From Gautieria morchelliformis (taxonomy: Eukaryota; Basidiomycota; Agaricomycetes; Gomphales; Gomphaceae): a stretch of 64,000 nt of DNA. Position numbers and translations under genes: made by a program. Within the stretch, counting starts at the first letter, position 1, and each line of letters starts with the position of its first letter. Shown here piece by piece: positions 54,897-64,000 of the stretch. The stretch spans positions 1 through 64,000 of the forward strand of contig WHVA01000491.1 of NCBI GenBank assembly GCA_015179125.1, read 5' to 3'. The notes below the pieces were generated by a model that saw nothing but the letters and a program-made list of their open reading frames with translations, was not told the origin of the DNA and did no database searches.

Positions 54897-57800
54897 ATGG
54901 GCCCCGGAGACACTTCTGAGAAGCTGTTGGGTGTTGAGAAGCTTGCTACTGATGGAAGTAATTGGCCATTGTGGCGAGCCACTCTCATCAGCTATTTCGA
55001 GTCCAAAAATCTGCTCAAGCATGTAGAAGGGAGAGTCACTCGACCTCCTGATCCTCCAGTCATGCCCCCAGGCCATATTCTAACAGAAGCTGAGGAAACT
55101 CAGATGGATAAGGCCGAGGAGAAGCTGGAGAGATACCTTGCTAGAGAAGGACAAGCCAAGACCCAAATCATCGTCTCAGTGTCAGAGTCATTAGCCCTGA
55201 TGCTACAGAAGCAGAAGACAGCAAAAGAGACTTGGGATGCACTGGTCAATGAAATGACCAAAAAGCCCAAGATGGTCCTCACCAGCCTGCAGAGACAACT
55301 CCGCAGTATGAGATGTCCTGAGGATGGAGACTTGAGAGATCATTTGGACAAGGCCCAAGACCTATATGCTCGTCTTAATGAGATGGGAGCCAGAGTTTCC
55401 GAAGAAGAATTCATGGACATCATCCTTGCATCACTTCCACCATCCTATGAGGCAGTCATGAACGCCCTTACCACTTCGCTTGAAGAATGCGGGATGCCAT
55501 TGGTCCCTGATAATATTATTAGGGTACTAAAGGCTCAGTATGACAGGAAGAAGACACTCCCGCAAGAAGAGCAGGTGTTTATTGGTTCATCTACTAAGAA
55601 GGACCAGAAGGGGCAGAAGGCGCATGTATGCACCAACTGCAAAAAGCCTGGACATTCTATCGAAAATTGCTGGGCTAAAGGAGGTGGTAAAGAAGGTCAA
55701 GGACCACGTCAGAAGAAAAAAGCCAAGGCCAAGAAGAAGAAGAAGGGTAAAGCAAAAGCGAATGTTGCCGAAGAAGAGTCCTCTTCTGAGGCAAGTGGTG
55801 ATGGGCATCTTGCCTTCACCAATTTTGACGAGTGCTCTAATTTCAATTTGAGCACATCCTCAGGAGTTATAGTTATACTCGACACCGGAACGACATCGCA
55901 TATGACTCCTCACAAAAATTTATTGAGGAACTACTGTCAATTCTCACAGCCGAGGACTATCCGAGCAGCCAACAAAGGTACCTTTGATGCCTTCGGCTCA
56001 GGACTGCTCGTATTATCCAATAAGGTTGGAGATAGAACAGTAGAAGTCACGTTGCAAGATACATACTATGCACCTAAAATTGCTGCTACCCTCGTCTCGA
56101 TCGGTCGGTGCGATGATGCTGGCTACGACATTCGACTCGGTGGCCAGAAATGCACAATATCTAATGCTGCTGGAAAAGTATTGATGCAAGCACCGAAAGT
56201 CAATGGCTTATATCGACTAGACCTCCAGTCACCAAGTGCTCAAGCCCATATGTGTTTATCTGCCATGGAAATTCATCAAAAGATGGGGCACATCTCGCAG
56301 AAGTCCCTACAACATCTATTAAATCATGGCATGATATTGGGCATTGAACTGAGCTCCACAGGCGATAGAATTGTCTGTGATGCGTGTATTCAGGCCAAGA
56401 TTGCGCGCAAACCTCTTCCTCGAGAACCCAGAGACCGAACATCAAAATTCGGTGACAGAATTTATTCTGATGTCTGGGGACCTGCAAGACACCTCACGAT
56501 CGATAAGAAGTCATATTATGTCTCCTTTATCGATGATTACTCAAGAGAATCGGTGATCTATCTCATGGCGAACAAATCAGAAGCATTCTCAAAGTACAAG
56601 CTCTACGAGGCTTTAATGCTTCGACAGAGAAATGTGCACATCAAGGCACTTGTTTCTGATCGAGGGGGCGAGTATACGAGCTCTGAATTCGAACAACATC
56701 TAGCCAAACAAGGCACGAAGCATCAGTTGACGGTACACGACACACCAGAGTCCAATGGTGTTGCGGAACGCCTGAACCGAACTCTCACTGAGAGAACTCG
56801 TGCCATGCTGCTAGAATCAGGCCTTCCTAAGATATTATGGGGCTATGCGATACAGCATGCCAATTATCTTAGGAACAGGACGCATACAAGAGCTCTACCA
56901 GATAAAACGCCCTACGAGATGATTCACCATGAAAAACCGAATCTCAAAGACATTCACGCGTGGGGAACTGAAATTTACGTTAAAATCACTCAGGGAGATA
57001 AATTGGCAGCTCGTGCCAAGAGAGCTCGGTGGATAGGAATTTCTGCGCAGAGCCATGGTCATTATGTTTATTGGCCTGACTCGCACAAAGTTTCTGTCGA
57101 GCGGAATGTTGTGTTTGATTCAGAGATGAAGAAGGGAAAGGTCCCAATCATTTCTATTGAGGAATCCAAGCTACCTACGTCTAGAGAGGAGAAGAAGGCC
57201 ATTCCGGCATCAGTGCCTGTGTCCGGTCGCTTAGTCAGCGAAGAGGCAAAGATCGAAGAAATTGATGAAAGTGCACCAGAGGAATATCTTGAAAAGCTGC
57301 AACCTATTCAGGGAGTTGATGACAGACCTAGAGAAGCTGAACCGATAAGGAGAAGCGAAAGGATCCGTCAACAACAAGTGCAGCCGGCCCCATCAGGTCC
57401 CGTAACAAGATCTCAAACCCAGAGACAAGCTGGCGCACATATGACTACGCTAGTTTACGAGGACGTTGAGGACCATAAAGAAGTTTTATTCGACCAAGAA
57501 TTATCCTCCGAGATTGATGGCATCAGTAGCTATGAGTGTGCCATCAGTGCGTTTCTAACCGACGGTCAAAACAATAACAAGGCGCCGGATTTGAGTCAAA
57601 TTGAACCTAGCAATGCAGACGAAGCTCTGAATAATCCTATATGGAAGAAATCAATGGACAAAGAGTATGAGGCCCTAATCGACAAGGGAGTGTGGGAACG
57701 AGCCAAACCACCTCCTGGAGCCAATATTGTCGGTAATAAATGGGTCTACCTTTGGAAGCGTAATCCAGAAGGGAAACCAATAATGCCTAAATCGAGAATG

Positions 57801-59140
57801 GTCGCCCAAGGCTTCACACAGAAGTTTGGAGTCGACTATGATGAGACATACTCACCTGTTGCTCGGTTATCCTCCCTACGGATCATATGCGCCATTGCTG
57901 CTAGGAATGACTGGCCTATTCATCAAATGGACATGGACTATGCATACCTCAATGCTACGTTGCCCGAACCTATTTACATGAAGCAGCCGTATGGATATGA
58001 GTCAGGAGACAAAGGCGAAGTGCTACTTTTGAAGAAAGCACTCTACGGCCTCAAGCAATCTGGAAGAGAATGGTACAAACGTCTAAGTGGTGAATTCCAC
58101 AAGTTAGGATTCACTACGTCAGCCACAGACGGGGCTGTATTTTATAGACGTGGCGAAAGGGGCATGTGATCATTGCAACAGCTGTGGACGACCTTACCAT
58201 CACAGCTGAGAATCAATCAGTCCTGGATGAAGTCAAACGAGATCTTGCTCAGGTCTTCAGTATGAAAGATCTAGGCGAGATTCATTGGCTATTGAATCTC
58301 AAAATCGAGAGAGACTGGCTGAAGAAGACCATTGCAATTTCACAACCTGCATACATCGAGAAGATCATCAAAAAATTTAATCTCGAAGATGCAAAGACTT
58401 ATGCTACGCCTCTTGATCCAGCCGTAAAATTATCTAAAGACCAATGTCCTTCTACAGAGAGAGGCAAGAAAGCCATGTCGAAATTTCCATACAGGCAAGC
58501 TATAGGATCACTGATGTGGGCGGCTGTAGCCACTCGACCTGACATTGCATTTGCGGTGTCATTACTCTCGCAATTCCTTGAAAATCCAGGTGGCACACAC
58601 TGGAATGCAGTCAAACGTGTCTTCAAATATTTGAAAGGCACGAAGCATTACAGGCTCACACTTGGAAGAAATCAAGACGGCTTGATGGGGTATTCAGATG
58701 CGGATTGGGGTTCACAGAGTCATAGGCGTTCGTATTCGGCATACTTATTTCAGATTGATGGAGGCACTGTTTCATGGAGTTGCCAGAAACAGTCGATAGT
58801 AGCCCTCTCATCAACTGAAGCCGAATTCGTCGCCCTGACCCATGCGGGCAAAGAGGCTCTTTGGATGCGCCATTTTATTTCTGAAATATTCCAACCACTG
58901 AACAGACCCATCCAAGTTTATTCAGACAATCAATCAGCCATTGCCATCACGTATGGCACCCAACAACACACGAGAACCAAGCATTTCGACATCCGATTAT
59001 ATTTCCTTCGAGATATAATCAAAAATCAACAAGCCAAGCTCGTTTATTTGCCAACCGAACAAATGTTGGCAGATATCCTCACTAAAGGACTTCCTAGTCC
59101 TAGAGTGAAGATTCTCAACGAGCAAATCGGAATATATTAA
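54897..59140 (+). CDS. copia gag-pol region
   Basis: Open over most of its length in two adjoining frames (54897-58169 and 58166-59140). Blocks in order: gag-like domain (WPLWRATLISYFESKNLL; residues about 20-240), CCHC knuckle CTNCKKPGHSIENC, aspartic protease (VILDTGTTSHMT), integrase (HQKMGHISQKSL, CDACIQAKIARK; core SDVWGPA, DDYSRES, SDRGGEY, ESNGVAERLNRT), reverse transcriptase (MVAQGFTQKFGVDYDETYSP, LYGLKQSGREWY) and RNase H (YSDADWGSQSHRRS, ALSSTEAEFVAL). The polyprotein makes all parts of the copia replication cycle. It is treated as a fossil; about one break. Confidence 0.92.
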
Positions 59141-59153
59141 GCTTGAGGGGGCG

Positions 59154-59651
59154 TGTTGGGTGCATTTATGCTCCTGCACCAAAATCAAGCATAATATATC
59201 CAATTTGTTGTGTGGCCTTCCAATTTCTTCTCACATTGTTCTTGTATTATGCATCCATTTCTCTGGTTATTTTCGAAATTTTCCACTCATTCCTTATCTC
59301 TCTATTTCATCTTGTTATTCCTACTTTCACAAGCGGCTGCACCCAGCGGAGTCCGAAATGACTTCGACGCGCGAGCTCTTGGGCGCTAAAGGGCCGGGTA
59401 GTAGTACATGCGCAGTGGAACACATTTCCCCCTCTCTCAGTGACCACTAAATTCACTGAGAGAGGCAAGTAAATTAGTCTAGTAGTCTTTGCATTTATTG
59501 ACCTAGAAATCCTCTGTAGTGAATTGATTTCTAGGTAGTGTATAATATATTTAGAGTGACCACTAAATTCACTGAGAGAGTGAATTGATTTCTAGTCTAT
59601 TCTTTTGAATAACAAGTCCATACCTACTGCCTATAATTCCTGTCCTCTACA
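59154..59651 (+). repeat. copia right LTR
   Basis: 498 bp, identical by eye to the left LTR, including both hairpins (59432-59464 and 59502-59535). It is followed directly by the target duplication TCTTA and the rest of the gypsy-2 LTR. Confidence 0.95.
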
Positions 59652-59927
59652 TCTTATTCTGCAATCAATTAATCACCTTCGATACTTGATTTCCTTCGCT
59701 CCATCTCCTGTTCTTAGCACAGCGAGTCTAGCAAGATCTCAGTCTCTCTGCCTTCCGTCTTCTGCCTCAATTCCGCCTCACGTTCTGACCAACCTTCAGT
59801 TCAGTACATTCCTACTTCCGACCCATTTCCGAAATACCTAGGACGATAGTTCATTGGGGGCGCAACCTACAAGTTGAAGCCGCTGTCCTTTCCAGTTCCG
59901 ACTTAGCGGAAATCTCGATACGTAACA
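59652..59927 (+). repeat. gypsy-2 5' LTR, right portion
   Basis: The part of the gypsy-2 LTR downstream of the copia insertion. It is rich in TTCCG (AATTCCGCC, ACTTCCGACC, TTTCCGAAA) and ends CGATACGTAACA, the inverted match of the LTR start at 54012. Confidence 0.85.
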
Positions 59928-59960
59928 GTATTATCTGATTTCCACCCGATAACTATCGCT

Positions 59961-61375
59961 ATGCCTCCTCGTACCACAGCTACTTCAGCTCGAGCAGGAG
60001 CTGTCAAAGCTCTCTCTTATTTTGGCAGTCTTAGATCTGCAGCACCAAGGCACATGGAACCCTCCGGCAGCTCTCGTGTTGATGATGAGCTCTCCAATGC
60101 TTTTCGCAATGATTCGAAGAAGTTCCCGACGCTAATCCCGACGACAATCCCGACTATGACGGAAACTCGACAAGTAGCAGCGGCGAACAAACAGCAGCGT
60201 CATTCCGACGCCCAGCTCCACCACCACCACCTCCACCAGGACCACCTCCAGGCGGCCCTCATGGCGGCCCACCCGGCGGTCTCCCAGGCGGTCCTCCACC
60301 TCCAATTCCTCCTCAGATTCCCACCAACCCAGCTCCGCCCGCGCCAGTTCCGGATCTTGCACAAGCCATCGCCATGCTAGCCGGACAACTCCAGCGCCCG
60401 GCCCAAGCACCACCATTCCCCAAGACAAAGGTCCGCGAACCAGATCAGTTCGACGGTTCCGACCCCAAGAAGCTCCAGCCATTTCTGGTCCAGCTTCAAC
60501 TCAACTTCCGTGATCGTCCCGACGCCTTTCCCGACGACGAACAAAAGGTCAATTACGCCCTTTCCTATCTCCGAGGCACGGCTCTCGACTACTTCGAACC
60601 CGCCCTCATGGATCCGTTCGCTCTCCTCGACTGGGCCGATGATTAACACAACTTCGTTTCCGAACTCCGCAACAACTTCGGACCATTTGACATGGAAGCC
60701 GATGCGGAAAATGAACTCAATAAGCTTCATATGAAAGACACTCATAAGATAGCTAAATATATCGTCACATTCCAGCAGCTTGCTCCTCGAGTCCAATGGG
60801 GAGAAGCTGCACTCCGACGCCAGTTTTACATGGGCTTGCCATCCCAGATCAAGGATGAAATTGCCCGCGTCGGAAAACCTGCCACCCTTACCGACCTTCG
60901 CAACCTTGCCCAATCCATCGATTCACGCTACTGGGAAAGACATTCCGAGATCGCTCGCGAAACTTCCGCCCAGAGCAAGAACGACAAGTCTTCCGACAAA
61001 AAGTCTGACAAAGACAAGAAGAAGACTAATTCTGGAAACAACAACTCCGGAAACGACAACAACAACAGTTCCGGATCCAACTCCGGCAACCGGAACAACA
61101 ACTCCACCCCTCGCAACAACCAGGCCTCTGGTTCCAACACCAATGCCTGGAAGAGTACTCCGGACCTTTCCGACAAACTTGGGAAGGACGGAAAACTAAC
61201 CCCTGTAGAACACCAGCGTCGCATGGACAACAACCTTTGCCTTTTCTGCGGCAAAGGCGGTCACGTCGCTCACGATTGCACCCGAGCTTCCGCTTCCGCT
61301 GCTGGGGCCAAGGGCCGAGCGGCAAAGAGGGAAGAGAAATCCGAAGCGGCTCCCGCTACGGATGCAAAAAAATAG
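59961..61375 (+). pseudogene. gypsy-2 gag remnant
   Basis: Begins with MPPRTTATSARAGAVKALSY, then a retrotransposon gag domain (DQFDGSDPKKLQPFLVQLQL, LSYLRGTALDYFEP, FYMGLPSQIKDEIA), an Asn/Ser/Lys-rich linker and one CCHC knuckle (CLFCGKGGHVAHDC) at about 61237. The capsid gene is broken (about two breaks), so it is a fossil. Confidence 0.85.
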
Positions 61376-61399
61376 TCAGCAGTCCTCCGGCCTCCGCAC

Positions 61400-64000
61400 G
61401 AGCTGAGGGCTGTGTTGACCCCATTCGTGCGACAAACGAGGTTAAACTCAACGCATCCGCTCTTTCGTCCTCCGACTCCCTCTCTGTTCCGCTCACCTCC
61501 GACACAATTTCCGCACCCCTGTTCACAGCATTGATCGACTCCGGTTCGACTCATTGTTTCCTCGATTCCGACTTTGTTTTGAAACATAAACTTCCGACCC
61601 GCAACATTCCGACAATTCCGCTCCGCCTTTTCGACGGGTCGTCTAACATGGCAATTTCCCAAGTCGTGGACCTGTCTATCCGTTTCGCTACTGGGGACAA
61701 CCATGAAGTTACATTTTACGTTACTCCGCTAGATGCTAGCTGTTCCGTTGTACTAGGACACAATTGGCTCACCTGATATAATCCGTCGATTAACTGGGCA
61801 TTGGGTCAAATACAGTTCCGTATCCCGGATCAACTTCCGTCTATTCCAACGTCGTCCGCAAAGATGGCTCAAGCCTCTTCTGCAACTCCGCTTGTGGATT
61901 CAGTTCCGCACTCCGGTCCCGCTTTAGCACCTCCGTCCCTCAAAGCTCCTCAAATTGCGCTCGTTTCTGCCACCGCTTTCCGCGTATTGCAACGGCAAGA
62001 AGATACGACCGTTTTCCAGCTTCACCTTTCCGACTCGGCTTCAGTCAAGGCTCATTCCACCTCGACTTCCGCTCCGGTCGACATGAGCTCAGTTCCGGAA
62101 GAATATCGTGACTTCCCTGACGTGTTCAATAAGGCCAAAGCCGATAGACCTGCTGAACATCGACCTTACGATTTGAAAATAGATTTGGAAGAAGGAGCAT
62201 CTCCACCCCTTGGACCGATCTACTCTCTTTCGCAAAGTGAACTCCAAACTCTCCGCGAGTTTGTCGATGAACACCTCAACATGGGCTTCATCCGCCCTTC
62301 GCTGTCTCCGCACGGCGCTCCGGTCCTTTTCATCAAGAGGAAGAATGGATCTCTCCGCCTCTGCATCGATTTCCATGGACTCAACGCCCTCCCTAAGAAG
62401 GACAAATATCCGCTTCCGCATATTTCCGACCTACTCGACACTCCCCGCAGGGTGAAGATCTACACCAAAATTGACCTCCAGCATGCTTATCACCTTGTCC
62501 ACATCTGGGAAGGTGACGAGTGGAAAACCACTTTTCGCACCCGCTACGGTGCTTTTGAGTGGGTTGTCATGCCTTTCGGTCTAACCAATGCTCCGCCGCT
62601 TTTCAGCGATCATGAACGACATATTTTCCGACCTTCTCGATGTATGCGTCCTAGTCTACATTGACGACATCCTCATCTATTCCGACACACCGGAAAAACA
62701 TCGGGAACATGTCCGCGAAGTACTCCGCCGCCTACGCAAACACCACCTCTACGCAAAAGCAGAGAAATGCGAATGGCATCGCGACACGGTCGAATACCTC
62801 GGCTACATCCTCTCTCCAACAGGTCTTACCATGGCAGAGGACAAAGTCAAGGCAATTCAAGAATGGCCGGAACCCCGACGTGTTAAGGATGTACAGTCTT
62901 TCCTTGGCTTCGCCAACTTTTACCGGCGTTTCATTTACAATTTTTCCGACATTACTGTTCCGCTCACGCATCTCACCAGGAAGGGTGCCCCATGGAATTT
63001 CACTCCGGAATGCCGTTCCACATTTGAAGCCCTCAAATCGGCCTTACTACGGCTCCTATACTCGGTTTCTGGATTCCAGATGCCCAACTTGTACTCGAAA
63101 CCGACGCTTCCGACTATGCGCTAGCCGCCATTCTTTCCATCATTTCCCCCGACAATGGAGAAATTCATCCAATCGCTTTTCCTTCCCGCACCTTTTCCAC
63201 CCCGGAACTCAACTACGACGTCCACGATAAGGAACTACTTGCGATTTTCGAAGCCTTCAAATTTTGGCGACACTACCTGAAGGTCCAACTTATCCGATTG
63301 ACGTTGTAATGGATCATAAGAACCTTGAGTATTTCACGACTACTAAGATTTTGACTCGCCGCCAAGTCCGCTGGTCTGAATATCTCTCACAGTTCAACAT
63401 GGTGATCCGCTTCCACCCCGGAAAGCTCGGAGCAAAACCCGACGCACTCACTAGACATTGGGACGTCTACCCAAAGAGGGAAGTAGCGACTATGCCAGCG
63501 TTAATCCGCACAACTTCCGCCCAGTATTCTCCACTGAGCAACTGGCATTGTCCTGCGTGCCACAGCATTGCAGTTTCCGCTACTCCGCACCTCAATCATT
63601 ATGGACATCGAGTCTCTCCATTCTGACATCCGTTCCGCACTTCGTTCTGACCCCATCTCCGCAGCCCACCTCATGACCCCACCAGTCCTGGATGGTCCCT
63701 TGATTCGACGGATTTCTCCGGTACAAGTCCCGGATTTACGTCCGGATGCCAACGATCTACGACTTCGCGTACTCCAGCAAAGCCACGATCATCCGCTCTC
63801 AGGACACCAAGGCCAGAACAAAACCCTCGACATAATCCGATGTACCTATACTTGGCCTCTCCTCCACACGATGGTCCAAGACTATTGCAAGTCATGCACC
63901 ACCTGTATGCGAGCCAAGCCTCAACGTCACAAACCCTATGGCCTCCTGAAGCAACTTCCGATCCCGGAACAACCGTGGAATTCGATATCCATGGATTTCA
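61400..64000 (+). pseudogene. gypsy-2 pol remnant, running off the window
   Basis: Blocks in order: aspartic protease (ALIDSGSTHCFLDSDFVL), reverse transcriptase ([61 protein letters not shown]), RNase H (about 63060-63440, ending [20 protein letters not shown]), and the zinc-binding and early core part of integrase (HPLSGHQGQNKT, YCKSCTTCMRAKP, WNSISMDF at the right edge). It is broken in a few places; the 3' part lies outside the window. Confidence 0.88.

Larger units (their letters stand above)
54394..59651 (+). mobile_element. Ty1/copia element, nearly whole
   Basis: 5258 bp with 498-bp LTRs (54394-54891 and 59154-59651) that look identical by eye, and the 5-bp target duplication TCTTA at 54389-54393 and 59652-59656. 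A polypurine tract (CTTGAGGGGGCG) precedes the right LTR. It has the copia order gag, protease, integrase, reverse transcriptase, RNase H. It looks nearly whole, with about one break. Identical LTRs mean a very recent insertion, into the 5' LTR of gypsy-2. Confidence 0.96.
54012..64000 (+). mobile_element. Ty3/gypsy element (gypsy-2), broken, split by a copia element and cut by the window edge
   Basis: The 5' LTR starts TGTTACGACCG at 54012 and ends GATACGTAACA at 59927; it is interrupted by the copia element at 54394-59651. Without that insert the LTR is about 650 bp, with inverted ends TGTTACG/CGTAACA and a TATA-like TATAAAA at 54367. The interior runs gag, protease, reverse transcriptase, RNase H, start of integrase, and continues beyond 64000. 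The part seen carries about five breaks. With no right LTR in view, its age cannot be estimated, but it is older than the copia insertion. Confidence 0.92.

Noticed and set aside
1-64000. CRISPR arrays, operons, phage or bacterial mobile elements
   Set aside because: The window is eukaryotic (spliceosomal introns, LTR retrotransposons); no regularly spaced short repeats were seen.

Overview
This window looks like a piece of a filamentous basidiomycete (Agaricomycetes) nuclear genome. Coding genes are split by many introns of about 45-65 bp with GT-AG (a few GC-AG) ends, the encoded proteins are of fungal type (NST1, MET22, NEO1, a GATA factor with an AreA-type N-terminal domain), and the repeats are LTR retrotransposons with 5-bp target duplications plus hAT and pogo DNA transposons. 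The species cannot be named from the sequence.

Layout. 1-0.9 kb: two retrotransposon LTRs of different families. 3.1-10.2 kb: host genes for a secreted glycoside-hydrolase-like protein (+), a MET22-type bisphosphate nucleotidase (+), an unknown coiled-coil protein (-) and a secreted SGNH esterase (-). 11.2-13.3 kb: a duplicated non-coding or gene-end segment followed by an intact SRPK-like kinase gene. 15.1-22.0 kb: a hAT transposase remnant split by a Ty3/gypsy chromovirus (gypsy-1) with a clean 5-bp duplication. 22.7-23.3 kb: second copy of the duplicated segment, carrying a small TTAA-flanked inverted-repeat insertion. 23.8-44.7 kb: a compact, repeat-free block of housekeeping genes: beta-carbonic anhydrase (+), METTL16-like RNA methyltransferase (-), NST1-like protein (+), NEO1-type lipid flippase (-), a two-finger GATA regulator (+), and a ZNHIT2-like HIT zinc-finger protein (-). 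44.8-46.2 kb: a decayed copy of the SRPK-like kinase. 46.6-64 kb: repeat territory with two solo LTRs, a gene-free AT-rich stretch with a 0.2-kb tandem repeat, a pogo-type transposase remnant, and a second Ty3/gypsy element (gypsy-2, running off the right edge) whose 5' LTR is split by a very young Ty1/copia element.

Functionally the host genes are ordinary cell maintenance: sulfate assimilation and salt tolerance (MET22), CO2/bicarbonate balance, U6-type RNA methylation, endosomal lipid asymmetry, transcription control and RNP/chaperone assembly. The window therefore shows a stable gene block flanked by layered transposon insertions. I found no convincing new biological system. The most unusual details are a 12-nt microexon inside the second GATA zinc finger, a five-fold HPPM repeat in the same protein, hairpins built from shared arms in the copia LTR, heavy TTCCG/CGGAA enrichment in both gypsy elements, and one-base deficits at six-base G/C runs in two otherwise intact host genes.
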